A DNA stretch of 64,000 nt, taken from Microcystis elabens FACHB-917. GTDB taxonomy: Bacteria > Cyanobacteriota > Cyanobacteriia > PCC-6307 > Cyanobiaceae. Below are positions 44,338 through 54,404 of the stretch, piece after piece. The DNA lies in NCBI RefSeq assembly GCF_014698445.1, contig NZ_JACJSZ010000002.1, positions 124,001-188,000 on the forward strand. The letters run 5' to 3'. The position numbers and the translations under genes were made by a program. Under the pieces are notes generated by a model. The model saw only the letters and a program-made list of their open reading frames with translations, was not told the DNA's origin and ran no database searches. Numbering within the stretch: position 1 is the stretch's first letter; each line of letters starts with the position of its first letter.

Positions 44338-45132
44338 TCAGGGTTCGAGCGACTTGCGATCGGCGACGACCCGCACCCGCTTGGTCGCGCTGACGATGCC
44401 GTCGGGATGGACCAGCAGCACGGCCCAGGTCTGGGACCCGGGGGACAGCGGGGCCTGGACGATCCTGAACAGCCCGCCGCCGCCGAGGGCGCCCAGTTCC
44501 AGGCTGGGGCTGGCCATCGCCGCCTGCTGCTGGGCGGTGATGGCCGCGATGCCGCCCGCGGCGAGGGCCCCGTCCAGCGGTTCATCGAAGATCACATCGA
44601 CGTCGTAGCGCTGGCCGGTCAGCACCGCATCGGGGATCAGCAGGCTCACCGGCAGGGGCTTGTCGCCACTGCGCAGCAGGGACTTCTCCCGCAGCACCGT
44701 CTGGCCGTTGATGCGGGTGCCGTCGCTCTGCAGGGCCAGCAGCTGCTCCGCCTCCAGCCGGTAGGTGGTGCCGCCCTGGCGCCGGGTTCCCTCCACCCGC
44801 ACCGTGACCGTGGGCTGGCCGTCACGGGTCTGGGTGCCGGAGCTGAGCTGCCAGCGGGCATCGGGGAACTGCTGGCGCAGCAGCCGGCGACGGTTCTCCA
44901 GCTGGGCAGGATCGAGACCGGGGCCGGCCTGCAGCAGGCCGGCCAGGGCCGTCTCCGAGCTGCTGTTGAGGGCGCTTTCGAGGGCCTGCAGCTGGGCCGT
45001 CGTCGGGGGAGCCGCCTGGGCGGGGGCCGCGCCGGCGCCGGCCGCCAACGCCAGACCGACCAGACCGGCGGCAAGCCGCCGCGGCATCGGGACCGGGGGC
45101 AGGGGGGCGGGCAGCGGGCGGGACGGAGCCAT
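44338..45132 (-). CDS. secreted hypothetical protein upstream of the two-component genes
   Basis: 264 residues. The N-terminus holds a signal peptide ([23 protein letters not shown]), preferably started at the internal Met16. The mature protein has an N-terminal helical part (ALESALNSSSETALAGLLQ) and a beta-rich C-terminus with YDVDVIFDEPLDGALAAGG and WAVLLVHPDGIVSATKRVRV. It resembles conserved picocyanobacterial proteins of unknown role. Its place in front of the regulator pair suggests a periplasmic target or ligand of the kinase (inference). Confidence 0.7.
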   Translation of the reverse strand: MAPSRPLPAPLPPVPMPRRLAAGLVGLALAAGAGAAPAQAAPPTTAQLQALESALNSSSETALAGLLQAGPGLDPAQLENRRRLLRQQFPDARWQLSSGTQTRDGQPTVTVRVEGTRRQGGTTYRLEAEQLLALQSDGTRINGQTVLREKSLLRSGDKPLPVSLLIPDAVLTGQRYDVDVIFDEPLDGALAAGGIAAITAQQQAAMASPSLELGALGGGGLFRIVQAPLSPGSQTWAVLLVHPDGIVSATKRVRVVADRKSLEP

Positions 45133-45209
45133 GGAGAAGGGGAGATCCGGGGCGGCGGTGGGCGGACCGGAGTCGGCTTTTAAGTTAGGCGCGCTCGTTC
45201 CACCCGCCC

Positions 45210-46292
45210 ATGCCGACCCTGCTGATCGCCGCCAGCGGCACGGGTGGTCACCTGTTCCCGGCCCTGGCGGTGGCCGAGGCCCTGCCGGACGACTGGCAGG
45301 TGCATTGGCTGGGGGTGCCGGACCGCCTGGAGACCGGGCTGGTGCCCAGCCGCTACCCCCTGCACACGGTGCGGGCCGGTGGTCTGCAGGGGAAAGGGCT
45401 GCGCAGACTCTGGAACCTGCTCCAGCTGCTGCTGGCCGTGGTGCCGGTGCGGCGTCTGATCCGGCGGGAGGGGGTGAGCGCGGTGTTCAGCAGCGGCGGG
45501 TACATCGCCGCACCGGCGATCCTCGCCGCCCGCTGGTGCGGGGTCCCGGTGGTGCTGCATGAGAGCAACGCCGTGCCCGGGCGGGTGACCCGGCTGCTGG
45601 GGCCCCTGTGCACCCGCGTGGCGGTGGGCCTGCCCCAGGCGGTGGAACGGCTGCCCCGCTGCCGACCGCTGGTGTGCGGCACTCCGGTGCGGCGGGCCTT
45701 CCTGGGTCCCGCGGCCCTGCCGGCCTGGGTGCCCCGCGGCGCCGGCCCCCTGCTGCTGGTGATGGGCGGCAGTCAGGGGGCGCTGCGCCTCAACCGCATG
45801 GTGCGGCCCCTGCTGCCGCGGCTGGCGGCCAGCGGCTGCCGCGTCGTTCACCTCACCGGCAGCCAGGATCCGGACGCCGGCCAGCTGCAGCTCGACGGGG
45901 TGGTCGAGCGGGCCTTCAGCGATGAGCTGCCGGGCCTGCTGCAGCACGCCGACCTGGCCATCAGCCGGGCCGGTGCCGGCAGCCTCAGCGAACTGGCGGT
46001 CTGCGGCACCCCGGCGATCCTGGTGCCCTTCCCGCAGGCCGCCGACCGCCATCAGGACGCCAACGCCGCCGCCGCCGCCGCCGTGGGCGCCGCGGTGATC
46101 GTCTGGCAGCACGACCCCGGGGAGACCGCCCTGGAACGGGCCGTCTGGCGGCTGCTGGGTCCTCGCCTGCGGGGTGCCCCCGCCGCCGCCGACCCCCTGG
46201 AGGCGATGGGCGACGGCATGGAGACCCTGGCGGTGCGGGACGCCGACCGCCGGCTGGTGCAGGTACTGGAGCAGCTCATCGGCCGCCGCTGA
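45210..46292 (+). CDS. murG: MurG, lipid II-forming GlcNAc transferase
   Basis: 360 residues. It transfers GlcNAc from UDP-GlcNAc to lipid I on the inner face of the plasma membrane, giving lipid II for peptidoglycan. Motifs: [18 protein letters not shown] near 6, [14 protein letters not shown] near 94, [15 protein letters not shown] near 116, [17 protein letters not shown] near 183 and [32 protein letters not shown] near 250. Slightly divergent but all donor-site motifs are there. The 3' end overlaps the convergent PLP-enzyme gene by 17 bp. Confidence 0.95.
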   Translation: MPTLLIAASGTGGHLFPALAVAEALPDDWQVHWLGVPDRLETGLVPSRYPLHTVRAGGLQGKGLRRLWNLLQLLLAVVPVRRLIRREGVSAVFSSGGYIAAPAILAARWCGVPVVLHESNAVPGRVTRLLGPLCTRVAVGLPQAVERLPRCRPLVCGTPVRRAFLGPAALPAWVPRGAGPLLLVMGGSQGALRLNRMVRPLLPRLAASGCRVVHLTGSQDPDAGQLQLDGVVERAFSDELPGLLQHADLAISRAGAGSLSELAVCGTPAILVPFPQAADRHQDANAAAAAAVGAAVIVWQHDPGETALERAVWRLLGPRLRGAPAAADPLEAMGDGMETLAVRDADRRLVQVLEQLIGRR

Positions 46293-47409
46293 TCCGGGCC
46301 AGGGCCGCCAGCAGGCGCCGGTTGCCGGCCCTGTCCTGAACGGCGATCCGCAGCCAGTCCTCCCCGAGGCCGTCGAAGGAGCGGCAGTCGCGCACCAGAA
46401 TCCGGTGGCGGCGCTCCAGCGCCAGCCGCAGCGGCTGCAGCGACGCGCCCGGCGGGCGGCTGCGCACCAGCAGGTAGTTGGCGGCCGAGGGCAGGGGCGC
46501 CAGTCCCGGCACCGCCGCCAGCCGGCCCGCCAGCCAGACCCCCTCATCGGCCACCCAGCGCTGCACCCGCCCCTGCCAGCGCCGCAGGCCGTCCTGATCG
46601 GCCAGGAGGAACCGGCCCGCCGCCGCCGCCAGCCCGTTGACGGGCCAGGGGTCGCGCCAGCCGGCCCAGCGCGCCAGCCGCCCGGGCTCGCCCAGGGCGT
46701 AGCCGAGCCGCAGCCCGGCGATCGAAAAGAGCTTGGTGAGGCTGCGGATCACCACCAGCCGGGGATGGGCCGTCAGCAGCGGCGCCAGCGACTGCTCCTC
46801 CCCGCCGGGCACCAGCGGCAGGAAGGCCTCATCCACCACCACCAGGGCGAAGCGCTCCAGCAGGGGCTCGATCGAGGGGCGGCTCCAGAGCTGGCCGGTG
46901 GGGTTGTGGGGGTTGGTGAGCCAGAGCACGGCCGCGCCGTCCCCGGACCCGGCGACCTCGGCGGCGACCTCGGCCAGGGGCCAGGGGCCCGGCCCGGCCC
47001 CGGTCCAGTCGAGCGGCAGCGGCAGGGCACGCCAGGCGCCGCCCCAGCAGGCCAGGGCCCGCCGGTAGTCGGCGAATCCGGGGGCCGGCAGCAGGCTCAG
47101 GCCAGCGGCGGCCGCATCCCGGGCCGCCCAGGTGAACAGTTCGGCGGCTCCGTTGCCGGGAAGGACCATGGCCGGATCCAGCCCGTGCCAGGCGGCGATG
47201 GCGTCGCACAGGGCGGTGTAGTCCCGGTCGGGGTAGTCCCGCAGATCGGTGGCCAGCGCCCGGCGGAGCAGGCGCCGCAGGCGGGGCGGAGGACCGAAGG
47301 GCACCAGGGAGGCGCTGGCATCGAGCAGCTGCTCCGGGCGGCAGCCGAGCCGGCGGGCGGCCGCCTGCAGGTTGCCGCCATGGCAATCCGGCGGTTCGGG
47401 CGTTCCCAT
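46276..47409 (-). CDS. PLP-dependent aminotransferase/decarboxylase, CobC/HisC-like
   Basis: 377 residues from ATG 47409 (a GTG 21 bp earlier is possible). [13 protein letters not shown] with [13 protein letters not shown] at the N-terminus is the signature of threonine-phosphate decarboxylases of cobalamin synthesis. The PLP lysine is in [19 protein letters not shown] and the ring-contact segment in [12 protein letters not shown]. It probably makes (R)-1-aminopropan-2-ol phosphate for the nucleotide loop of B12 or pseudo-B12. A histidinol-phosphate transaminase role is less likely but not excluded. Confidence 0.85.
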   Translation of the reverse strand: MGTPEPPDCHGGNLQAAARRLGCRPEQLLDASASLVPFGPPPRLRRLLRRALATDLRDYPDRDYTALCDAIAAWHGLDPAMVLPGNGAAELFTWAARDAAAAGLSLLPAPGFADYRRALACWGGAWRALPLPLDWTGAGPGPWPLAEVAAEVAGSGDGAAVLWLTNPHNPTGQLWSRPSIEPLLERFALVVVDEAFLPLVPGGEEQSLAPLLTAHPRLVVIRSLTKLFSIAGLRLGYALGEPGRLARWAGWRDPWPVNGLAAAAGRFLLADQDGLRRWQGRVQRWVADEGVWLAGRLAAVPGLAPLPSAANYLLVRSRPPGASLQPLRLALERRHRILVRDCRSFDGLGEDWLRIAVQDRAGNRRLLAALARISGGR

Positions 47410-47518
47410 CGCCGGCTGGAGGGCTGGCACCGGCTCCAGCGAACATCAAGGCGGTTGTAACACGGAAGTGTGGCCGGGCTGCTGCAATGGGTGGGCCACC
47501 GGTGCACCGACCTCCTCC

Positions 47519-48430
47519 GTGCCCTCGTCCCCCCTCGAGCCGGTGATCAGCGCGATCGGCCAGGTGCTGCTGGGCAAGGAGCATCAGGTGCGGCTGGCCC
47601 TGGCCTGCCTGCTGGCCCGCGGCCACCTGCTGATCGAGGACCTGCCCGGCATGGGCAAGACCACCCTGGCGGAGGCCCTGGCCCGCAGCTTCGGGCTGGG
47701 GTTCAAGCGGGTGAGCTTCACCAGTGATCTGCTGCCGGCGGATCTGACGGGCCTGAACGTGTTCGACCCCGCCGCCGCCAGCTTCCGCTTCCAGCCCGGT
47801 CCCCTGTTCAGCCAGGTGCTGCTGGCCGACGAGATCAACCGGGCCAGCCCGCGCACCCAGAGCGCCCTGCTGGAGGCGATGGCCGCCGGCCGGGTGAGCG
47901 TGGACGGCACCAGCCATCCCCTGCCCCGGCCGTTCCTGGTGATCGCCACCCAGAACGGCCTCGACCAGGGGGGCACCTCGGCCCTGCCGGAATCCCAGCT
48001 CGACCGCTTCCTGATGCGCCTCAGCCTCGGCTACCCCCCCCGCCAGGCGGAGCGGGCCCTGCTGCTGGGCGAGGGCCTGCGGCCCGACGGCCTCGGCCGC
48101 GCCTTCGGCCCCGACGACCTGCTGGCGCTGCAGGAGCGCTGCGAGCGGCAGCACTGCAGCCCCGCCCTGCTCGACTATGTGCTCGACCTGCTGGAGCGCA
48201 GCCGCCGCCCGCCCGTCCAGGGCCATCCCCTCTCGCCCCGGGCCGGCCTGGCCCTGGTGGCCGCCGCCCGCGGCTGGTCGCTGCTGGAGGGCCGCGACCA
48301 TGTGATCCCGGACGACGTGCAGGCGGTGCTGGCGGCCGTGTGCGAACACCGCATGGACGGCGGCCAGCGCGGCGGCGACGACGGGGAGCTGAGCCGCCGG
48401 CTGCGGGAAGGCGTCGATGGACTTCGGTAG
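47519..48430 (+). CDS. MoxR-family AAA+ ATPase (housekeeping)
   Basis: 303 residues from GTG 47519 (VPSSPLEPVISAIGQVLLGKEHQVRLAL). Walker A is EDLPGMGKTTLAEALA near 42, the Walker B region VLLADEINRASPRTQSALLEAMA near 103, sensor-1 VIATQN near 141 and the arginine finger region ESQLDRFLMR. MoxR proteins act as chaperones with vWA or DUF58 partners. It overlaps the DUF58 gene by 14 bp; with the transglutaminase gene it makes the common three-gene operon. Confidence 0.93.
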   Translation: MPSSPLEPVISAIGQVLLGKEHQVRLALACLLARGHLLIEDLPGMGKTTLAEALARSFGLGFKRVSFTSDLLPADLTGLNVFDPAAASFRFQPGPLFSQVLLADEINRASPRTQSALLEAMAAGRVSVDGTSHPLPRPFLVIATQNGLDQGGTSALPESQLDRFLMRLSLGYPPRQAERALLLGEGLRPDGLGRAFGPDDLLALQERCERQHCSPALLDYVLDLLERSRRPPVQGHPLSPRAGLALVAAARGWSLLEGRDHVIPDDVQAVLAAVCEHRMDGGQRGGDDGELSRRLREGVDGLR

Positions 48431-49328
48431 GCCCCAGCAGGGCGAACGGGTGCGCCTGCGGATGCGCAACCTCTACATCCTGCCGACGCGGTTCGGCTGG
48501 CTCTGGCTGGCGGGCACGGTGCTGCTGCAGGTGGTGGGGATCCAGATGCAGAGCAACGGCACGCTGCTGCTGAGCTTCCTGATGCTGAGCCTGTTCCTGC
48601 TCACCCTGCACCTCACCCACTTCAACCTGCAGGGCGTCGAGCTGGCCTGCGGCGCCCCGGCGCCGGGTTTCGCCGGGGAAGCGGCGCCCTACCCGATCCG
48701 GCTGCGCTGCCCGGGCCGCAGCGAGGGGGTGCGTCTGTGGCTGGAGGGACCGGCCCCGGGGCCGGCCCTGTCGCTGGCGGCGGGGGAGCACGAACTGACC
48801 GTGGCCTGGACGCCGCCGGCCCGGGGCTGGCAGCGTCCCGGGCTGCTGCGGATCCAGACCACCGCGCCCCTGGGACTGTTCTGCTGCTGGTCGCGCTGGC
48901 AGCCGCAGACGGCCCAGCTGATCTACCCGGCCCGGCGGGCCGGGCCGGTGCGGCTGCTGGCGGCCGGGTCGGCGCCGCCTGTCGGGGAGTCGGCCCTGGC
49001 CAGCCGGCAGGACGGCAGCGACGACTGGCGCGACCTGGCCCCCCATCGCCCCCAGGACAGCCCCAGCCGACTGGCCTGGAAGCTGGTGGCCCAGGGGCGG
49101 GGTGAGTACGCCAAGCGCTTCCTGGACCGGCCCGAGGCGGCCCCCCTGCTGGCCCCGGAACCCGAGGTGCCCCTGGAGACGGCCCTCGAGCACCTGAGCG
49201 AGCGCATCTGGAAGTGGCACGGCCGGGGCCTCAGCTACGGCCTGGAGCTGAACGGCCAGAGCATCGCGCCCGGCCGGGGGGCGGTCCACCGGGACCAGTG
49301 CCTGGCGGCCCTGGCCTGCTGCCGATGA
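48417..49328 (+). CDS. DUF58 protein
   Basis: 303 residues. Two membrane helices near the N-terminus (about 27-65) are followed by a beta domain and the DUF58 core with GSDDWRDLAPHRPQDSPSRLAWKLVAQ, close to a vWA fold though the C-terminal part is short. It is the usual partner of MoxR ATPases. Its stop overlaps the start of the next gene (ATGA), so the three genes are translated as a unit. Exact role unknown; such operons often affect cell envelope or stress resistance. Confidence 0.85.
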   Translation: MDFGRPQQGERVRLRMRNLYILPTRFGWLWLAGTVLLQVVGIQMQSNGTLLLSFLMLSLFLLTLHLTHFNLQGVELACGAPAPGFAGEAAPYPIRLRCPGRSEGVRLWLEGPAPGPALSLAAGEHELTVAWTPPARGWQRPGLLRIQTTAPLGLFCCWSRWQPQTAQLIYPARRAGPVRLLAAGSAPPVGESALASRQDGSDDWRDLAPHRPQDSPSRLAWKLVAQGRGEYAKRFLDRPEAAPLLAPEPEVPLETALEHLSERIWKWHGRGLSYGLELNGQSIAPGRGAVHRDQCLAALACCR

Positions 49329-51169
49329 GCCGCGCCGCCGCCCCCCTGCAGTGGCTCACCATGGGGGTGCTGGCCGTGGGGCTGCTGGGCCTGTCGCCGG
49401 CCCTGTCCCTGAACCTGCTGGCCTTCGGCCTGGCCGTGCTGACGGCCCTGAAGCTGCGCGAAGCCCGCAGCCTCGAGGAACGGCGGGTGGTGGCGCTGCT
49501 GCAGCTGGTCTGCGCCGGGCTGCTGGCGGCCCTGCGCCCGGAGCTGGGCCCGAGCCTGCTGCAGGGCCTGGCCATCCTGATGGCCCTGGCCGGGCTGCTG
49601 GCCCTGGAACTGGGGGCCGGGCCCGACTGGAAGGCGCTGCTGCGCCGCAGCCTGCAGGTGCTGCTGGCGGCCCTGCCCATCGCCCTGGTGCTGTTCCTGC
49701 TGCTGCCCCGCCTGATGCCCTTCACCACCTTCGGGGCGGGCCAGGGCATGGGGGCGATGACCGGGCTGAGCGACAGCATGGAGCCCGGTTCCATCGCCAG
49801 GCTCGCGGTCAGCCGCCAGGCCGCCGCCCGTGTCGCCTTCCCCCTGGGCGGCGAGCCCCCGCCCGTGGAGCAGCGCTACTGGCGGGTGCTGGTGCATGAA
49901 CGCTTCGATGGCCGCAGCTGGCGCAGCGCCGCGCCGTCCTTCACCCGGCCGGCGGTCGGCCAGCCCACCCCGCCACCACCGCCCGCCGCCCCAGGGGAGG
50001 GGATCCAGCTGTGGCTGATCGAACCCAGCGGCCTGGCCGCGGTGCCCTGGAGCGGCTCCGGCCGGCCCCTCTCCGCCGACCTGAGCCTGCAGCGCAGCGG
50101 CGAACTGCTCAACCGGGCGCCGGGAAGCCAGCGGCGCGTCTACGCCCTGACCCTGACGGCGGACCTGCCCGACTGGCGCACCACCCCCCCCGGCCCGGTC
50201 GACCGGCTGCTGCCGCTGGGCGAGAACCCGCGGCTGGAGGCCCTGGCCGCCGGCTGGCGGGGCCTCGGCAGCGACCGGCAGCGGCTGGAGGCCGCCGAAG
50301 CCTGGTTCCGCGGCCAGCCCTTCCGCTACACGCTCGAGCCAGGGGCCCTGCCCCCCCAGGCCCCCCTCGACCACGTCCTGTTCGAGAGCCGGCTGGGCTT
50401 CTGCGGCCACTACGCCAGCGCCTTCACCACCCTGATGCGGGCGGCGGGGGTGCCGGCGCGGGTGGTGAGCGGCTACCGCGGCGGCCGGTGGGTGCAGCCG
50501 GTGGGCGGCAGCGGCTACGTCGACCTGCGCCAGGCCGACGCCCACGCCTGGAGCGAGGTGTGGCTGGACGGGGAGGGCTGGCGGCGGGTCGATCCCACCG
50601 CCTGGGCGGCGGGGGACCCCCTGGCACGTTCCGCGACCACAGGCGCGGGGAACAGGGCCGGCGGCGGCCCGCTGGACTGGATCCAGCGGCAGTGGTGGGG
50701 CCTGGACATCGCCTGGGCCCGCTGGTGGCTGGGGTACGACAGCGAGCAGCAGCAGGCCCTGGTGGCCCGCCTGCTGGGCGAGCGGCGCCACCTGCTGGGG
50801 GTGGTGGTGCTGCTGGCGGTGGCCATCAGCCTGGCCGCCGGACTGGGGGGCCTGGGCTGGCTGGGCCGGCGCCGGCGCGGCGATCCCCTGCGCCTGGAGC
50901 TGGAGCGCACCCTGCGCGCCTTCGCCCGGCAGGGCATGGCACCGGCGGCGGGGGAGACCCTGGGCGGTTTCGCCCGCAGGCTGGCGGAGCGCTGGCCGTC
51001 CCTGGCCGAGCCCCTGGAGGCCTACGTGGCGACCTACCAGCAGCAGCGCTTCGCCAGCACCCCCAGCCCGACGGGACGGCGGCAGACCCACCGGCTGGGA
51101 CGGGTGCTGCGCCGTTGCCTGCGGACCGGCAGGCGGCCGGCGGAAGCGGTACAACGGGACCTTCCCTGA
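49325..51169 (+). CDS. membrane transglutaminase-like protein (TgpA/DUF3488 type)
   Basis: 614 residues. Five or more helices (1-140), an extracytoplasmic transglutaminase-like domain with Cys in SRLGFCGHYASAFTTLMRAAGVPARVVSGY, His in ADAHAWSEVWLDG and Asp in WRRVDPTAW, then one last helix (HLLGVVVLLAVAISLAAGLGGLGW) and a cytoplasmic C-terminal domain. The triad is complete. It may crosslink or cleave proteins at the cell surface. It ends the MoxR-DUF58 operon. Confidence 0.92.
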   Translation: MSRAAAPLQWLTMGVLAVGLLGLSPALSLNLLAFGLAVLTALKLREARSLEERRVVALLQLVCAGLLAALRPELGPSLLQGLAILMALAGLLALELGAGPDWKALLRRSLQVLLAALPIALVLFLLLPRLMPFTTFGAGQGMGAMTGLSDSMEPGSIARLAVSRQAAARVAFPLGGEPPPVEQRYWRVLVHERFDGRSWRSAAPSFTRPAVGQPTPPPPPAAPGEGIQLWLIEPSGLAAVPWSGSGRPLSADLSLQRSGELLNRAPGSQRRVYALTLTADLPDWRTTPPGPVDRLLPLGENPRLEALAAGWRGLGSDRQRLEAAEAWFRGQPFRYTLEPGALPPQAPLDHVLFESRLGFCGHYASAFTTLMRAAGVPARVVSGYRGGRWVQPVGGSGYVDLRQADAHAWSEVWLDGEGWRRVDPTAWAAGDPLARSATTGAGNRAGGGPLDWIQRQWWGLDIAWARWWLGYDSEQQQALVARLLGERRHLLGVVVLLAVAISLAAGLGGLGWLGRRRRGDPLRLELERTLRAFARQGMAPAAGETLGGFARRLAERWPSLAEPLEAYVATYQQQRFASTPSPTGRRQTHRLGRVLRRCLRTGRRPAEAVQRDLP

Positions 51170-51179
51170 TCAGGCGACC

Positions 51180-52019
51180 ATGACCACGCACCCAGGGTCA
51201 GGCCATGGGTCCGCCCGCCACGCCTTGACGGGGCTGCTGTTCACCGGCCAGGCGCTGCTCGTGCTGCTGCAGGCCGGTCCTGGGCAGGCGGGCAGTGATG
51301 CCGATCTGATGCGGCTGCTGAGCCAGCGCGACTGCCCCCGCTGCAGGCTGCAGGATGCCGACCTGGTGCACGCCGACCTGCGCGACGCCGATCTGCAGGG
51401 CGCCAGGCTCCAGCGGGCCAACCTGGGCCAGGCCCGGCTGGATGGGGCCAGCCTCAAGGGGGCCGACCTGCGCTTCACCAGCCTCCAGGGGGCGTCCCTG
51501 CGGGGTGCCGACCTGCGCGGAGCGAATCTGGAGGGCACCGACCTGCGCCAGAGCGACCTCAGCGGCGCCCAGATCGATCCGGGCGGGCTCGCCCGCAGCC
51601 ACTGGCAGGACGCCCGCGGCCTGGCGCCAACGGTGCTGAGCTACCCGGAACTCCACAACGCCGGCGTGACCGCCGCCCTGGCGGGTCGCCATCCCCAGGC
51701 GGAGCAGCTGTTCTCCGAGGCGATCCGGCTGCAGCCTGACGCGGCGATCAGCTGGGTGGCCCGGGGCCTGAGCCGCAGCGAACAGGGCAAGACCGATCTG
51801 GCGGCCGCCGACCTGAACTACGCCGCCGTGCTGTACGGCCAGGCCGGCGAGGAGGCCCAGGCGAAGCAGCTCACCGAAGTGGCCACCGCCCTGATCAAAC
51901 CCGGCAAGAAAGCCAACCAGGGCAGCGGGATGGGCGGCCAGATGCTCTCCGGAGCCGCCTCCTTCGCCTCGGCCGTGGCCCCACTGGCGATGAAGTTCCT
52001 GTTGCCGCTGGCCTTCTGA
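51180..52019 (+). CDS. secreted pentapeptide-repeat protein with TPR-like tail
   Basis: 279 residues. A signal-like helix (LTGLLFTGQALLVLLQAGPGQAG) is followed by about sixteen A(D/N)Lxx repeats (residues 55-130: LQDADLVHADLRDADLQGAR and on), a right-handed beta-helix. The C-terminal half has a tetratricopeptide-like stretch (GRHPQAEQLFSEAIRLQPDA and GKTDLAAADLNYAAVLYG) and a hydrophobic end. Likely in the thylakoid lumen or periplasm; role unknown. It lies 10 bp after the transglutaminase gene and may share its transcript. Confidence 0.85.
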   Translation: MTTHPGSGHGSARHALTGLLFTGQALLVLLQAGPGQAGSDADLMRLLSQRDCPRCRLQDADLVHADLRDADLQGARLQRANLGQARLDGASLKGADLRFTSLQGASLRGADLRGANLEGTDLRQSDLSGAQIDPGGLARSHWQDARGLAPTVLSYPELHNAGVTAALAGRHPQAEQLFSEAIRLQPDAAISWVARGLSRSEQGKTDLAAADLNYAAVLYGQAGEEAQAKQLTEVATALIKPGKKANQGSGMGGQMLSGAASFASAVAPLAMKFLLPLAF

Positions 52020-52038
52020 ATCCTGGGGTGTCGCCGGA

Positions 52039-54321
52039 TCAGGGGGTCATGGCCGGCTGGGGTGAGCCGCCCATGAGGGCGCGCGACGCCGGGGTGGAGG
52101 GCTGGAAGCCGTAGCCGTAGGTGCCGCCCTCGGTGTCGTTGATGATCCGCGGTGTCACCATGATCACCAGCTCCCGCTTCTCACGGTTGTTGGATGAGGC
52201 CCTAAAGAACTGGCCGATGATGGGAATATCGCCGAGAATCGGCCACTTCGACACCAAAGCCCGGTCGAAATCGGAGATCACGCCGGTGAGAATCAGGGTC
52301 TGGCCGTCCCGCACCCGCACCACGCCCGTATCCAGCCGCCGCACCCGCAGGATGCTGATGGGGGGACACTGGTCGCCGGCGCTGACCTCCCGCTCCACCG
52401 CTGAGATGCTGGGGGAGAGGGTGAAGGTGACGAAGCCGTTGTCGTCGATCTTCTGGACGCGGGCCCCCAGCACCAGACCCGCGGTGGATAGTTCACTGAT
52501 GGTGCAGCTCACCGTGGCTGAGGTGCCGGTGACATTGGAAGTGACGTTGGTGGGCACGTTGATCCCCACGCGAACTACACCTTCATTACCCCGTTTGCGG
52601 CCGATCGGAGCATCGATGTTGTCGAACGAGGAGGAGAAGAGGCTGGATCCGGACGTGTCGCCACCGCTGGCACCCCCGGTGGCGTCACCACGGAGCTCGG
52701 AAGGGTCTTCCTGGAGGATCAGGGTCGGATTGGCCAGCACCTTGGAGTTGTCCGCCAGGATCCTGGCCTGGAAGAAGTCGAAGAAGTTATTGTTAGGATA
52801 AAGCGGCTGGCCTGACGCTCCCACGGCGGCACCGGGATTAGGTTGCCCCACGAAGCCGCCAAGCGGTAGCCCAGGAAGCAGCGGCGCATCCAAAGACCTC
52901 TGCAGGGAAGAGGCACCCAGAACTCCACCGAAGTTCGCCGCCAGGGTGCCATTGTCGTTGACGATGAAGTTGTTGCCCCAGCGGAAGGCGAAGCTGTTGT
53001 ATAGATCGGTGTCGTTCTGGAGATTCACATCCAGAATCTTCACCGACAGGGCCACCTGCCGCTGGCGCAGATCAAGCTGCTTCAGATACTGCTCGGCTAT
53101 GGCCACCAAGCCTGGTGCGCCCACCAGGGTGATGGTGCCCAGCCGGGTGTCGGTGGTGGCCCGCAGGCCGATCAGGGGGCCGTTGCTGGCGCCGAACGAC
53201 TCCACCGTGGTGGTGGTGCTGGCGGTGGTGGTGGAGGCCGTGGGGCTGCCGGCAGGGGCCGACGTGCTGGCGACCCCCTCGGACACGGCCGTCGTGATCG
53301 TGTTGGTCTTGGTGACCTGGGCCCCCAGGTTGGCCAGGTAGTCGGCGGCCGAGTTGGCGGGCACCTGGTTCAGCCGGTAAACCTTGGAGAGCTGGGCACC
53401 GAAGCTCTTGGCCAGCACGTTGGGGCCGGCGAAGATCGTGTTGCCGTCACGCTTGCCCTGCAGTCCCGCCGCCAGCAGGGCGGAATTGATCGCCCGGCCG
53501 TAGTTCTCACGACGGAAGGAGATCGAGATGGGTCGCATGTCTGCAGGAGCCGCCGCGGGCGTTCCACCGGCGGCTGGAGCAGCGGGGGGGTCACCCACAT
53601 AGACGAACCCGTAACCACCCAGCTGGCTCAGGGCCATCAGCACGTCCCTGGCGGGCGCGTTGCGGAGCGTCATCGTCACCGGCGGCCCGCTCACATTGAC
53701 GTAACTGGGGTTGCTGATGGTCATGGTCCCCACGGCCATGTCCCCCAGCGGCGGGGCCACCGCGCGCGGCTGCAGAGGGGGAACGAAACCCGGCTGGGGC
53801 ACCCGTCCCGGGGTGGTGACGTTGGGAGTGAGGGTCTGGAGGGTGGGCTGCGCCGGAGCGTTGAAGGTGAGGATCAGGCTGCGGCCGTCACCGCTCACCA
53901 GGGGCCGGCCCACCGGGAATCCCGGCGTGGGGGAGACCGTGAGATCGAAGACGTTGCCCGAACCCTCGAAGCGGATGCTCTGCAGCCCCGCTTCGGGGAG
54001 GGAGAGCTGCACCGGGCCGCGACGCAGGGTCATCGGCTGGGCGGTCTGCAGCCGGCCCAGCCACACGGCGCCCTGGGTGGTCTGCTGCAGCATGGGGGAT
54101 GGGCCGGTGCCCTCGATCACCACCTCGACGGAATCGCTCAGCCGCCTGACCTTGATGTCAAGGCTGCCGCTGGCCTGGGCGATCTTCAGCGGCCGGGGGC
54201 CGGAGCTGCCCCCGGCCGGCGACGGGACGGCGGCGGCGACGCCGCCCAGCACACCGCTGCCCTGGAGGGTCACCACGCCGAGAGAGATCGAAAGAACGTG
54301 CCGCCACTGACGTTTTGCCAC
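52039..54321 (-). CDS. pilQ: type IV pilus secretin PilQ
   Basis: 760 residues from GTG 54321, preceded by GGAGAG about 10 bp upstream; an ATG at 54402 would add 27 residues ahead of the signal peptide. The signal peptide is RQWRHVLSISLGVVTLQGSG then VLGGVAAAV. An AMIN-like domain follows (about 45-150), then secretin N domains (SISFRRENYGRAINSALLAAGL; GLRATTDTRLGTITLVGAPG) and the secretin pore (VKILDVNLQND, VLANPTLILQED, VRVRDGQTLILTGVISD, LPILGDIPIIG-type segment WPILGDIPIIGQFF). It is the outer-membrane channel of the pilus, used for twitching and DNA uptake. Last gene of the pilM-N-O-Q operon. Confidence 0.93.
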   Translation of the reverse strand: MAKRQWRHVLSISLGVVTLQGSGVLGGVAAAVPSPAGGSSGPRPLKIAQASGSLDIKVRRLSDSVEVVIEGTGPSPMLQQTTQGAVWLGRLQTAQPMTLRRGPVQLSLPEAGLQSIRFEGSGNVFDLTVSPTPGFPVGRPLVSGDGRSLILTFNAPAQPTLQTLTPNVTTPGRVPQPGFVPPLQPRAVAPPLGDMAVGTMTISNPSYVNVSGPPVTMTLRNAPARDVLMALSQLGGYGFVYVGDPPAAPAAGGTPAAAPADMRPISISFRRENYGRAINSALLAAGLQGKRDGNTIFAGPNVLAKSFGAQLSKVYRLNQVPANSAADYLANLGAQVTKTNTITTAVSEGVASTSAPAGSPTASTTTASTTTTVESFGASNGPLIGLRATTDTRLGTITLVGAPGLVAIAEQYLKQLDLRQRQVALSVKILDVNLQNDTDLYNSFAFRWGNNFIVNDNGTLAANFGGVLGASSLQRSLDAPLLPGLPLGGFVGQPNPGAAVGASGQPLYPNNNFFDFFQARILADNSKVLANPTLILQEDPSELRGDATGGASGGDTSGSSLFSSSFDNIDAPIGRKRGNEGVVRVGINVPTNVTSNVTGTSATVSCTISELSTAGLVLGARVQKIDDNGFVTFTLSPSISAVEREVSAGDQCPPISILRVRRLDTGVVRVRDGQTLILTGVISDFDRALVSKWPILGDIPIIGQFFRASSNNREKRELVIMVTPRIINDTEGGTYGYGFQPSTPASRALMGGSPQPAMTP

Positions 54322-54404
54322 GTTCTGTTGCTCTCCGAATCGGGAAAATGGTATCGACGATTGGGCGGAACGGCCAGTTGCCGGTTCCCGATGCATCGGC
54401 ATGG

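Noticed and set aside
45180-46547. 455-residue minus-strand frame over murG
   Set aside because: Antisense of murG and partly of the PLP enzyme in another frame.
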